From assembly GCA_964036295.1 (NCBI GenBank), contig OZ038462.1, forward strand, positions 34,864,355 through 34,928,354: a DNA stretch of 64,000 bases, given 5' to 3'. Under the pieces are notes generated by a model. It was not told the origin of the DNA. It saw only the letters and a list, made by a program, of their open reading frames with translations, and searched no databases. Below are positions 1-12,600 of this stretch, piece after piece. The DNA is from Plumapathes pennacea (lineage: Eukaryota > Cnidaria > Anthozoa > Antipatharia > Myriopathidae). Within the stretch, counting starts at the first letter, position 1, and each line of letters starts with the position of its first letter. The position numbers and the translations under genes are program-made.

Positions 1-290
1 GGTCAGAGACGGGCCTGGTGCAGGATCTATACATCGATGCTGAGCACAGGCAAGGGGAGCGAAGAATACATGAATTTTGTGACACACTGCATCCACATGT
101 ATAGTCCGGAGGTCACCACAAACCTCTTGGTGGTCTGAGTTGACCATATAACCAAGGTGAGGTTTTAAGTTGGTGAATAGATATGACTGTGATATGGATC
201 CTCTCGGCACCAGATGCGATTTATGACCGTAATCAAGTCAAGTGATCCCGAGTGGTGGTCTTAGTAATGGATGAGATCGTAGTTTATTAA
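1..290. other. Unassigned flank
   Basis: No open frame of note, repeat or signal recognised. Confidence 0.4.
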
Positions 291-531
291 ATAACTATGA
301 TACTACGCGCGCCCTGATTGGCTAAATAACCGTGTAAGATGAGAGTATATTACACGCCGACACGATACGCGATGTATTTTACTTGACTAATTTTTTTTTG
401 TATAAAAGAAATATATATCGCGTTCACGTGTAATATAGCCTCATCTAAACACTTGGGAAATTGGGAGAACACTCGAGTAGCGCTGGAAACCTTACGCAAA
501 TCTCGTGTTCTCCCAATTTCCCGCGTGTTTA
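291..531. repeat. Dispersed repeat R1, copy 1
   Basis: About 240 bp nearly identical in order and sequence to 14185-14420. It ends in a hairpin: TTGGGAGAACACTCGAG near 460 pairs with CTCGTGTTCTCCCAA near 505. Confidence 0.75.
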
Positions 532-539
532 GTTCAGTA

Positions 540-643
540 ACAATTATTCGCCGAAGTGGAGGTGAATATCGGTGGATATTTACCGAGCCGTTTCGACGAG
601 GTAAATATCCATCGCTATTCACCGACACTGAGGCGAATAATTG
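540..643. repeat. Foldback hairpin with 44 bp arms
   Basis: Positions 540-583 and 600-643 are near-perfect reverse complements starting CAATTATTCGCC, separated by 16 bp. It lies within the composite element. Confidence 0.75.
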
Positions 644-2608
644 TTTTAGTATATACCACACAAGTTTAATAGCTAATCCCAATAGCTATTTTATTTCCGA
701 CAAAAGTGGGCAAAAACTGGGTTCGCGTGCCACTTTTAGCTCGCGAATCCCACAAAGTGGGAGTTGCGAGGTATAGTAATCACTTTCCCTTCCCTACTTC
801 CCTACTTCCCTATTCCCTCTGTTGTCAACAATGGATTTCCAAATAAAGCAATTGCGGTTTTCCAAATTTGGGCATGATGAAGGTCGCGCAACAGGGTGTG
901 TCGAACAACGCAGTTGCTTAAAAGCAAGATGTTGTCGTAGTTGTTGCGACCATATTTTTGCTCGGAACGTGTTCTCATTTTGAAGGTTTGTCATGCGTTC
1001 GAAGTTTGTTTGGTCATTGATTCTGAGCTTGGTTGTGTTTCACTCTGTTGTGTTTTGCGTTGTTATTGCGACATTTTGGCACGGTGTCATGAAGGTCAAA
1101 CAATCAGTGGCACCGATGGCGTTATCGCAAACAAACCTGAAGCCGTTGGTTTAGTATCCACCAAAATTTCTGTAGTGACAGTAAATACGGCTTGGAAGAT
1201 ACTAGGCCGAAAGATATTGAATCTCGGCTTTAAAAAAACCAAAAATATCCATTTCCGGTGATTGTTTACAAGTTCATAAGTATGCAAATTAGTCAGGTAT
1301 TTCAATTCTTGGTTTGCATGTGACGTCATAAAAAGACATCTCAAAAGTAACGTATCCTATAAGTCCAGTACATTAATATGTTCAAGACTATCATGCCTTA
1401 AGACTTAAAGCAAAATTCTGAGTCGATACAAAATATCTGTCGGGAGCTATGGACGTTTGAATACCATGACAACAAAGCCGTGTGAATCGCTCGTGACCGA
1501 CTAAAATCGGTGCTTGTGTCTGAACTATAAAGTTTTGCATCACGAAACATTTTAAAATTGGCACTGCGAAAGATGTGAAGTAACTAAACATCAAGCTGAG
1601 TCACAGATCAACTTCATTTCGTGTTCCGAGTTCGACTAACATGGCGACCGCATACAAACTCTTATCAAATCTCAAAAAAACAAATTGCCGCTGCTTCGCC
1701 AAATTGAAGCTTAGACAATCCAAAATTGACATCTGGACTAATTCAGGCGTGATCTTTTTAGGTCTGGAGCCAAAAAGGTACAATCTGTTATTTTTGAGAG
1801 TCCTTTTTACAAATTCGCGAGCTTACAGCTGCCTTGCTGCTTTGATGTTTTACCTGAAGCCACCGGGAGGTGAATAGTACTTGATATTCTGAGATTGAGG
1901 AGCCAATCAGAGCGCGCGAAAAGCACTATTCACTTGTGGTATATACTAAACGAGGCTATATTACACGGTGACGCGTTATATAATTCGTAAGTGTATAGGT
2001 AAAATACTGTTGCAATTCTATGTAACACTCCAAGTGAGTTCAACTTTATCGAAGTTTAATTTCGTCAATTAGCAATCAAAGAACCCGCAGCACTATGGTG
2101 CGTCCAGAAAATTCCTCTAATGCGAATCCCTTACTAAACGTCATATGGTTTTTCAATCGAAGAGGATTCAGACTGACCGCCTAACTATATGATCAACCTC
2201 CTTCACTTTCAAAGGAAATATTAACTAAAAATCCTGGACAAAATTTTGTGGGACACTGATTCCTATCTTGATCAGCTCTGGACTAGTCCGACATTTTTGT
2301 CTCCTGGGGGTCAATTCAATAAACATTTACAAGCGCATTTTACATGTTGGACCATTATAACATCACCACTAAACGGACAAGTCACTCTGCAAAACACTAC
2401 GGATACAGGTCTCAAATGCATAACTTGACCAAAGTACGGTTTGGTCATGATATTGGATTAAAGTGCGTTTTGACGTACAAGAAAGATCATCCGACCTGTA
2501 AAGTGCACTTGATTGTAAATGCTTTATTGAATCAGCCCCGGGATTGTTGATCGATGGCAGCTTGACGACGGGCCATATTTCCCAAACTTTCGTGTGTCTA
2601 TGATCTAA

Positions 2609-2957
2609 GGCCCTGTTTACATGGAAGGAGGGATACCCTCCCAGAAGGGTCACCCTTCTCTATTGAAATTCCTTGTTCCGTTTACATGATCGGTAGGGTC
2701 ACCCCAGGAGGAGGGTTACCCTATCTCCTTGCTAGGGTAACCCTCCCAGCACGGACAACTTTTGGCCATGTTAACGCTCGAAGTAGGGTTTGACACCGCT
2801 AAACTTAGCCTCCCTGGCTACTATCTCAAATTTCGCGACCGCGCGATGCCTTTCAGACTCTTGGCGGGATAGTCCTAGGGTTAGCGCTTGGCATGTAAAG
2901 GGGGCTATCTTTTGACCTTTTTAGGAAGGTTTTCCCTCCTTTCATGTAAACAGGGCC
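2609..2957. mobile_element. 349 bp MITE, PIF/Harbinger-like
   Basis: Terminal inverted repeats GGCCCTGTTTACATG...CATGTAAACAGGGCC are flanked by TAA on both sides (2606-2608 and 2958-2960). The 3 bp TWA target duplication is typical of PIF/Harbinger elements. The interior repeats GGGT and ACCC blocks and has no open frame. Confidence 0.82.
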
Positions 2958-2960
2958 TAA

Positions 2961-4960
2961 AATCTTACCAACCTGGCAAACGCCGGGCTGCATATCTGGG
3001 ACTGACTCATACATTGTGGGTTTGCGAATGAAGGCTTTGAACGTAAAATATTGTTTGACAAAATATGAAAAAGTTCGGTCAAATCACTTCAAATCAACAA
3101 GTCATTGGCACAAAGAAATGACTCTCCCATCCCCCGGTTAACTTAGACGTGAACCAACGTGCTGTACGTTTTTTACGCAATACTTGTGCACATCAAAGAC
3201 CGGAAAGATTAGAGCAAAGCAGAGCTCACTTTCAATACAATTGTGAATATTACAAATAGCAAGATGTCATGTCACCTGTTTGTCTCTCGATATCCTAACG
3301 CAAAATGAAGCAGACGTTTCGAAATGTCTATTCAGCCAGATTAATAAAATCCAACAGGGACAAAGCAGTGTGGAAAAGACAAACCTTTCGCCGATTATGA
3401 TGAAGTAGTTTCGTAGCTACTTGTTTTCCCCTTTACTAAAAGAGTGTCCGAAGGGCACTGATATTCAGCACGCGTCAATTACCTTTAGTTGATAATTTGT
3501 ATTTGTAAACGTCGGCCGCAAATCTACAGGGTTCTGTTGGACTGAAGATAACGGATTTCCGCGGTAACTGGTACGGCAATAGAAACTTATATATCGGCGA
3601 AAGTCCTTATTTGTCTGTCCGTCTATCGAGTCTTTAAATTGACTGAGAGCCTCAATAAAAGTATTATGAATCACCAACCTGATTCGCTGCGCAAGTCCTT
3701 GTGTTCAAGTCTTGTGGGGAACAAGGCGATATGATCCCGTGTCAAGTTTGTCGATCCTTGAAAAGTGCATACAGCGTGAACTTGACGGCGTTTTATAGTG
3801 TCGTAATTTGGACACGCGACCGCGATCTGTCTATGAAGGAGCTTACCACACCGCAGCTTATCCTGAGAACAAGCATCTTAGTGGTGGGATACAACACATC
3901 CGTGACTTTTCCCGTTTATTTATTTACGCTTTTGAGTGTGAAACGTGAGGTTCGCCCAAATCCAAAACTACATTCAGATAAAGAATTTTCAGAAATCAGG
4001 GATAACGGCGACAAACCTCCCAACAGTCGTCCACCTCACCACTTTATAACTTCTGTGAAACATCACATTATAGATCCAAAACTACATTCAGATAAAGAAT
4101 AAACTATGCACTTCCTGAAACTCGCAAAATGGCGAGAACAATCTAAAACAACCTCACTGCTGACTAACTGGACGAGAACCTTCCCAAATAACCTCCGACT
4201 AGAGGCTATTTCCGGGATGTCTGCTGCCTATAACTTTTTCATAACCTTGGAAAAATAGAAATAATAAACAATAATAAACAAAAGTCTGACCTTGGCTTCG
4301 TTAACATTTGGCGGTCCAGGGTCACGCGCATGAAGAGGAATAATCACAAAAGAATAACCAAAATTCTTGCAGCGAAATAATGGAACAATGACCTTGGTAT
4401 TCCGGAAAATATCGGACTGGAATAATGTAAATTTTAGAGCTGGAATAACGGAATAATGGACACTCGGTTATTCCTCTTCACTGCCCGAACCCAGGGACAA
4501 TGAATTGCTCGACAGAAGAACTCGTTTCAGAACGTCAACAGCAAAAATAATAATCAGTACTAAAAATATACTGTATTTATGAATTTGGAGAGCAGTTATT
4601 TCCTTCTCATCGGTCGGATGGTTGTGACTGCAGACAATTTCTATCCGAAATATTTTTCTATCTGAACATCATTATAATTCGGACAGTCTCGAGAGCGCAG
4701 CGGTGGTCTATAAAATAATCCGCATAGCGGCGAGATAAGTCCACGATAAACATTCTTTATTGATGTAAATACGCGGTAATGAAATTTTTGATAAGCCGGT
4801 CGCACGCAATAGGCAATTTCCGGATGCTAATATGAAACAATTAAAGTGAAACGCAATCAGAAGCCTCCCCCCCTCTTTATCGCATCCGCATGCTCATTTT
4901 CGTGCAAATCAACCTCAGTTTCACAAACCAGGCCTCGTTTTGAAACACAGGCACCAACCA
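2961..4960. other. Intergenic, no confident gene
   Basis: An open frame at 3701-4102 begins with GTG, not ATG, and shows no domain. It contains a 27 bp direct repeat (3959-3985 and 4076-4102) encoding PKLHSDKE twice. An inverted GAAGAGGAATAA pair (about 4334 and 4470) may bound a small degraded MITE. Nothing else is supported. Confidence 0.4.
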
Positions 4961-4970
4961 TCTCGGAGAG

Positions 4971-5205
4971 GCGTATATATACACGGATTATAAACGCGTG
5001 TACCGAAAAACAGCAATCTTGACCTTAGATTCATCCCAACACTCCCACTCAGACTGTTAACTACAGAACCTGGTAGAACATCTCTGACCTTCACTGTAAG
5101 CTAGTTACTGAGACCGAGACTGTTCCTTTGGTGCACTACAAGTTTACAATGAAGCACAAGAATGTATGGAAGGTGATAAGATCACTTTTATTAATATTAT
5201 TATGA
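4971..5205 (+). promoter_or_regulatory. Candidate TATA promoter with a tiny ORF
   Basis: CGTATATATACACGG at 4971-4985 is a good TATA box. About 165 bp downstream an ATG (5149) opens MKHKNVWKVIRSLLLILL and stops, and AAG|GTGATAAG within it could be a splice donor. The result could be a first exon with a hydrophobic signal-like start, or chance. Confidence 0.2.
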
Positions 5206-7273
5206 AAATAACTATAAACTATTGCACAAGCATGCAGACTTTCATTATAGAATATATTACTTTTTGTTACTCTTGTAATCTAAGGGAAGCTTTTGCGGCA
5301 TCGTCATAAAAAATACTCCATAAATGCCGCAGTCCTAGTATCAATACATCTATGAAATAGTTTTTTTTTTCCAGCAGAGAACCAAACAGTGAAAAGGTTA
5401 AATTTTGTTGTTGAACGGCAAAATAGCATCGTAAGATATAACATGAACTGGTTCCTACAACGACATGGAGACTATTATTATAACGTACTCATTGAGAGCT
5501 TTCATTCGAGTGGTCACACTTCTTATAGGTGGCACTTGACAGTTTAGGAGTTTTCCGAATACGATGGCTCGTAACCACCACAAAGTAATCCAATCAATCA
5601 ACTAACCAAGTAGTTTCAACGAAGCTCTCGCGGTTAAAAGTTGGACTGATTGGTTCCCAAGTACCCTGCTATCGCGTGTAAAACGTTCAAGCAAATGTTA
5701 CAGAGTTTGTATTCCATAAGCACTTCATTCCAGGGACGAAGTTTGCTTTTGCTATAATACCAATGCCTCAACTGTCTTGCGCATGAAATGTTTTAATTTT
5801 GCGTTTTGACACAGGAAAGAAAAACGGCTTGTAGTTCTGTTTGAGGTTTGACCAACCCACATCGAAGCAGAGAAAGGTGATGTGTCTGTGTTGACGTAGA
5901 GCAAAACCAGTTTCCACATACAGAGACTGAAGCAGCCCCACATACACGATAGTGCACTAAATGCTCGTTTCGTGAAACTCAAGCCGTGCGAAGACTACGA
6001 GGAAAGCTCTCAATAGTTGTACCACAAAAAAGCAAGCAAGAACTCCCTTGCATTAACCCTAAGCAGCCGCTAATATACACGGCGTCGAATAAATAAATTC
6101 TGGAGGACTTGGTTCAGAAGTCGCCCTATCTTAATCACACAAGACATTTCTCGAAGCTTATTTTGATGTGGAGGGTTCATCAACGAAGGGTATTTCGGAA
6201 AATACGGGCGGCACACTTTGACATACAAGACAACGCAAAAGCACGAGACAGCAAAAAGGCGCAAAATACACGCAACACCGCAAAATACACGCGACACCGC
6301 AAAATGCACGCGACAACAAGAAGCCGAGGAGGAGGGTGGCCGCAACCTCGCTAAAATAACAAGATCAACTGAAGATTAGCCGTATCAGAAAACAGGCGTA
6401 GATCACGCGTAAAATTGAGCTGACCTCCTGCTCCAGTGTCCCACTTTAAATGCTTCATACTCTGACCGATGTTAGAAGATCTGAAGTCAGTTGCTTCGTT
6501 TACAGACGATTAAACAATTGAATCTCGGCGGACAAGAACGGAGCCATAGAAAAAGCAGGGATTTGAAAGATAAAGTCGCTTCCTCGTGTGGCAGTTGTTG
6601 TCTCAGTTTGCTTTAAACCTTTCACTGCTGAGGGTGATCAATTTAGATTTTCTCCTTTTGTCTCGCACCAGATACGTAAAGCACAGTATGGAGATGTTGT
6701 CAGTTGATATAACATCCCCAGATGAAAGCTGATTGAACTACCAATTCTCACTAAATCATTCATGAATTTTAACCTGAGTAGTTGGGAAAATCTGTATTAT
6801 GAGCTCAGCTTTCAATTCTTGCTACAGTATTAATCCTGCACCTTCCCCAACATATAGATTTAGACGGCGGAGGTAAACCAGGCGCGTTTAACGGCGGAAG
6901 GTTCCTCCGAAGAAAATGTTCGCAATGCTATGTACTATCTCGCATAATATCGCATCCGTAAAACAAAAAGCTCATACATGTTGTCCGCGATGTTATGAAA
7001 GCTCTTGACCGATTATCACGCACACTTTAAGTTAAGAGCTTTCTCAAGCCAGTTTATGACGCATTTTCTCACGAACTTCGCAGCTTTTTTTTTTTTTTTT
7101 TTTTTCTGTGAATGTTCTGTGAATACGGCCTTCAAAGTGGGCGGAGAAACAATGTTACTTGCTCTTAGAACCAAGCCGTATACGTTGTACCACACCAGAA
7201 TACCAAACAAGAAAACAGGCGAGATAAAAAATGTGAGGAACGATTAGAAACTATTTGTATAAGTAGAAAACTC
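5206..7273. other. Region past the ERC 3' end, no gene seen
   Basis: It contains a short tandem repeat of about 19 bp (three copies, CGCAAAATACACGCGACAC type, 6255-6320), a degraded copy of MITE family R2 (about 6612-6822) and a T-run at 7085-7105. Frames here are short and lack recognisable domains. Confidence 0.4.
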
Positions 7274-7279
7274 TTTATA
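7274..7279 (-). terminator. Candidate poly(A) signal variant for ERC
   Basis: TATAAA on the minus strand lies about 210 nt past the ERC stop. No AATAAA occurs closer; the next minus-strand ones are near 5187-5192 and 4756-4761. Weak evidence. Confidence 0.25.
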
Positions 7280-7382
7280 AGTGTATTTGTCACGGGAGAG
7301 TACAGTCTAGACGGCTGTCTTTAGCGAACCTTCTAAGATCAACACAAACTTACAGATGACGAGATACTTTGTAATTTATGGG

Positions 7383-7507
7383 GATGCGCTCTAGGATCCT
7401 ATGCTTGAGGATCCGTCACGCTTCCCCGCAATATTTTGTGATCTGTGCATAAGTAACGCGATGCGCTCTACCTTGGCTTGAGGATCCGTCATGCTTCTCC
7501 GTAATCT
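7383..7507. repeat. Local duplication around the ERC stop codon
   Basis: The words GATGCGCTCTA and CTTGAGGATCCGTC occur twice, offset by 73-77 bp (7383-7430 and 7460-7507). The proximal copy holds the TGA and last codons of ERC, the distal one lies in the 3' UTR. Confidence 0.65.
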
Positions 7508-9627
7508 TCTATCACCTCCAGTAACTTGTGAACGTAATCTTGCTGGTGCTGCATGTCGTTCTCCAGGCCTTGTAGAAGAGTCGCAACCTGTAGAAAAACA
7601 AACAAACAAACAAACAAACAAACAAAGAAATAGCTAACGCTGAAAGCCTGCACAGTGAAATACAATGTTACGTCAACATTTGTTAATTTGATTTCTTACG
7701 ACGGCCTTCGTCACTCACTGATTTTGAGAGTGATCAACTTCAATTCTCTCCTTCAGTTTCTCACCAAAAATATACATTACAGTAAGAAGAACTTACGTTA
7801 ATAGTAAATCTGACCTTTTTCTGGTTAACGTCCTTTAAGCTGTCCACTTTGCCCATTTGTCGCCGCTCAAGCTTGGGCAGTCGTCTCGACACTTCCGGGA
7901 AATGTTTACAAGCAATTTCTAGGAGTTCTTCTGCGTACTGTTGTAACTTCGTCATGCTGTCCTCTATCATAAGGATGGCATCAAGCACCTTAAACAAAAC
8001 GGACACGCCAATTATGCTGCTGTCTCCTAATTAGGTCATAATATGGTAGATAGTACACGCCATGTGACTGGTCACACCGCGAGAAATTTAACATTATCAA
8101 ACTTCAATTTTTGTCTTCGCTTTTCTTTTTGACAAATATATTCGCTAAAAGAAATGCAACACTTGTCATCGTGTTATGTTCACTTAGTCCCGGGTTAAAC
8201 GTCGATCTTAGCATGCGTCGAACTCAATGTAAATTAGCTCAAACAATGGATTTTGCTCATTTGCATTGAGTTCGACGCATGCTAAGATCGACGTTTAACC
8301 CGGGCCTTAAGGTGATGTTACACGAGACGATTTTTAACGACGATTTTTTGCGCAACATTTTTTTTTTCTATACTTCTTGCCTAGTAATCGTCGAACTATT
8401 AACGAATAGCAATCTTTGCACAAAATTCGAAGGTTCGCCATGTTTTTAGAGTAAAAACCAAAGCGCTAGCTACAAAACTGTAGGCGTTGCGCTAAAAATC
8501 GTCGTTAAAAATCGTTTCGTGTAACATCACCTTTAAGGTGATGTTACACTGGTCGATTTGCAACGATACGATGTTGCGCTAAAAATCGTTCAGGTGTAAC
8601 ACCCCATTGCGAACGATTTTCGCGATGTTTGCGTTGCTGGAACGCGTTGCAAGTTTTTGAAAGCGATTCAAAAACTTGCAACACCGTTGCATGAATTTGA
8701 AGCAAATCGGCGTTGCAAATCGTCGTTGCAAATCGACCAGTGTAACACCAGCTTTAGGCCGTGCTTACACTTGCTTACCTTTGCTTGACCTTACCATATT
8801 TGGTTGTCTAGCAGATGCTTGCTTACATGAGGCGAAACCTCAGAAGGAATGACACGCATTCCCGCACACTGAGTTTAGTGCTAGCGTAACATGTGATATA
8901 GGGGCGAGAGAGAGAGAGAGAGAGGGGAAAAAAGGCGTAATTTTCATTTCTCTCCTCTCTCCTCAGTCTCTTAGGCAAAGCAGAAAATTAGCCGAAAAAT
9001 TAGCCTGATACTCAGGTTAGATCTAGCGGAAGCATGACCACGGCCTTATAGAAGTCGTGTTTCTCTAAATTCTCTCGTCCTTTTACAAACTCCCAAGTGT
9101 ACGCTTCTGAATTAACTTCTGCAGGCACAAGGGACGGATCAATTAGATCAAGTCTTTGGAATTTTGGACCCAGGAATTTGGAATTTCCTTCAAGCATGAG
9201 CAGTTCTGCCGGTTTAATCGCCTTAGGAACACACACGCGATTTGCGACTTAATAGTGTTCTGATAAAAGCCAACAAAAGCGAGTAACAGGTGCGTTCGTG
9301 CACCGACAAAAGCTTTTGTGCGTAAAAATAGACTTAAATAAGAAGCACAGGGAGCACATCCACACTTAGCACGCTGTGCGCGCCATGGATCAAAATTCCC
9401 GAGAAATAACACAAGCATATCCCTGTGCACATTCCACTGGAACATGGGACATTATTATTAAAGCAATGCTATAATCCTTTTATCACTAACCAGGAGGCCG
9501 CAGTGCTACGAGTGTCTAAAGACTGTACCCAACCACCCACCTTGTCCTTTGGCGCTTGAACAAGCTCGGCCGCCAACGAGATTTCCTTGTTTTCTTCGTT
9601 TGTTATCAGGGTCATCCGTTTCTGAGT
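7489..9627 (-). CDS. ERC: ERC exons 14-16, C-terminal tail (residues 806-930)
   Basis: Exon 14 (9541-9627) encodes TQKRMTLITNEENKEISLAA, matching the point where vertebrate ERC leaves its last coiled coil. Exon 15 (7797-7988) gives VLDAILMIEDSMTKLQQYAEE and exon 16 (7489-7587) gives VATLLQGLENDMQHQQDYVH before ending EDYGEA and TGA. The two LL-E-rich amphipathic helices resemble the Rab-binding FIP-RBD end of longer ERC1 isoforms (inference). The GIWA tail that binds the RIM PDZ domain in vertebrate CAST is not encoded. The exon 15 donor abuts MITE-derived sequence. Confidence 0.85.
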
Positions 9628-12600
9628 CTGCAGGGCGAAAAGGTGTTAATGAGGCTTTTAGTTTAACCCTCAGGCGGAAATACGTTCTTTGCTAGATATG
9701 CATAATGCATAAACGCACAAACTGAAAAACGCGCGGACAACCCGTGATTAATAGACTGATAAAAGAAAAAAACGATAAACGTGTAGAGGTTTCGAGTCGT
9801 TGTTTCTTGTATTATTTTATTATTTGCGTACGCGAAAAACTTTGAACAGCTACAACTAAACAGGAATTTATGTGATAAATCAAGTACGTGTCGGATATTC
9901 AATGAACAGAAAGAAATAAGAAGGGGGGAAGAACATTCTTGGAGTGTACAGATCTCACTGAATTTGCGCAGGAAAAATTTGTCATGACCAACGTATCGGT
10001 AAAGCCAAAAGAAACACCTTATGAAATAACAAAACTATCTATTTTCGTCTGAGCATCTATTTTATGAGCTCTTTATATGATTATACCGCTTTAGTGGGTG
10101 GGGTTTAAACACAGTTCTCAAAAAAATACTCGAATGTCCCCAGCAGTGTAAACCATTTCGCTGCCTGTCCAGGTCAAATTCCAAATGTACATAAACAATG
10201 TAAATGAGCTGAAAGAAAAGCTTTTACTTATTCGACTTATGGGAAGTTTGACGTTTGAAACAGGCCTTAAGCCCTGGCCAAACGAGGTGCAAGTCAACGC
10301 AAGTCGATGCAGGTTTTTCAAACTTGCGCGGACTTGCGTTTCGTTTGGCCACCAACTTGCACGGACTTGCATGGAATTTGAACATGTTCAAATTTTCATG
10401 CAAGTCGACGCAGGTTTTTCACCTAAAACAGCGAAGAGCGCGTTAGCAAAGGCAAGTCTAAATCAAAAAAATCAAAAGTAAAAGCCTCCTCATTAAGTTC
10501 CAGCTCAAGAGAGACTTTTTACTCGGTTTCTGACTCAGAACCGTCTAAAAAAGAAAAAGTTTTTACAAAACTTGCATGAGCTTGCGTCTCGTTTGGCCAC
10601 CTTTTGCAAGTCGATGCAAATTTTTTTGTCATGTCAAACTTGCATCGACTTGCATCTCGTTTGGCTAAGGCCTTAGGTTGACTCACATTCTTCCTGGGCG
10701 CAGTGAAAGGGTTTAGTGATATGATGAGACGGGGAAAAAGTGGTCAAAGTGGGTGAAAGATTTGGCTTGAGTAAAGACGTTCAAAGTGCCCCTGATGAAC
10801 TAAATACCCACACATAAGGCGGTGGACGGGTGGGCAAGAAGTGTGACATGCATTCTTTCAACTGAATTATTATAACACTTTACGTCTAAATGAGCTTAAT
10901 TAAAGTGGAAGATGATGCACGAGCATCCAATTTATAGGAACAGCTGAAAATGAAGGCGTCGCTTATTAGGACATCCCACTTTGACTAATAGCTTACATAA
11001 CAGGAACGTACGAAAAGTTGAGATTTAAGATATGAAATATCGTAAGTTAAGGTCAATAGTACAAGCGATGTTACTGGTAACAGCGCGAGATATTATAACT
11101 CAGTAAAGTGTTTATGTTAACCAGAGAGACGGGAGAGAATTACATCTGCCCTACTCCCTACTACTTAACAACCACTGCAAGAAAGCGTTACAGGTATTTA
11201 CTATAATACCGCACCACTCAAAACATAATAAGATCCCCGACTTAAGATGCGCGTTCACGGCGATATTAGGTCTTTATATATAGCAGTACGAGATCACTCG
11301 GTGCTATCAAGTTACACAATTATCCCAAAAAGTCTCGAGTGATCGCTAGGACATTACATTCTCGACCTCTGTGACAAACATGTGATAAAATCAAGGAGAT
11401 ACTGCTTCCAGTATAATAACGGCAAGGTTGTTACCTGTTCCTTGAGCTCCGTGACTAGTTCGTCCTTCTCAGCTTTGAGTTGTTTGACTTCTCGGTCACT
11501 GCTGCTCGTTGGTGATAACTCCAGCAGCGCTATATTCGCGTCTTTCTCCGAGATAGTGGCGAGAAGCGCGTTTTGCCTACAGGATGGAGAGAGCTTTTTG
11601 TCAGATAACTAACCCTTTCACTCCCAAGCTCAAAACATAGATTCTCCCAACCTTTTTAAAAGAAAACGTATGAGCAATGTAGTGAGAATGTCAGCTTTCA
11701 TCTGATTATAATATCAAATGGCAAATTCTCCATGCTGTATCATATAATCTATCTTTGATGAGAGATTGGAGGGGAATATAGAAGTTGATCACTCCTTGGG
11801 AGCGAGAGAATTGAAGGACAACTGCAAAGCCTAAAACTACTAAAACTGAAACTATTAAAACTACTAAAAATAAAAACTACTTTAATTTGCTCATTTTTAA
11901 AAGACTTTCGAGTTGCACGTTTAATTCCAAAGTCAGTAAGAAAAACTGCGCTTTCTGTACGGAGCTATCACCCTCTTTTCTTGTTCGGAAACAAGATGGC
12001 GTACTTTTGATTTGTGTCGGCACGAGTTTGGAAAGCATTCCAAGTGACGTCATAGCTGTCCTAAGCGATCCTGGCGCTCCATACTTCATCTTCTTGCGAC
12101 CGATCCAAGGGCAACTAGACGTCACAAACGCGATCCACTCCACTCGCGGCCAAAAAATATGATTTCGGAAATGGCATCGGGAAGCTCTCGGAAAGTTACA
12201 TTTTGTAATACTTACTGTGCGATATTCCAAAACTAAAGCAAATAATCCAGTAAATTTCGGGAGTTGGAATATTATGGGAAGTACTTTCGAATGAGCGAAA
12301 CTGACGTTTCACGCTTTGCATTTTTCCTTAAACTAACTTTTCCCAACCACTATGTCCCTCGCTCTTGAAATAATCGTGAACCACTGGTAATAACTCATCA
12401 ACAATGTATGAAAAGGAACATGACAGCGTAGTTAATTTTGAAAATACGCTTATTCGTAGATTAAAATTTACTGATGCACATCCTCGCAGTGATAATTACG
12501 AAAACAAAAACCTTTTAACTAACACACTGTTAAATACTCAATGCCACGTTTCACCCCATTAAATGTACACATTAAAATAAACCAGAATAAATTCATAAAA

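Larger units (their letters stand above)
291..1990. mobile_element. Composite 1.7 kb inverted-repeat element
   Basis: The left side (291-460) carries CTGATTGGCT and TGTAATATAGCCTC; the right side (about 1899-1990) carries their inverted copies, AGCCAATCAGAG and GAGGCTATATTACAC. A GTTTAGTATATACCACA motif near 645 is also inverted near 1940. No transposase frame was found, so this is a non-autonomous or composite element. Exact ends and target duplication are unclear. Confidence 0.55.

Noticed and set aside
3701..4102. 133-codon plus-strand frame as a gene
   Set aside because: Starts at GTG, no domain, no splice context; only a 27 bp direct repeat is notable.
11887..12230. Open frames on both strands in ERC intron 13-12 region
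   Set aside because: No ERC-like heptads, no correct phase, and resembles dispersed intergenic repeat sequence.
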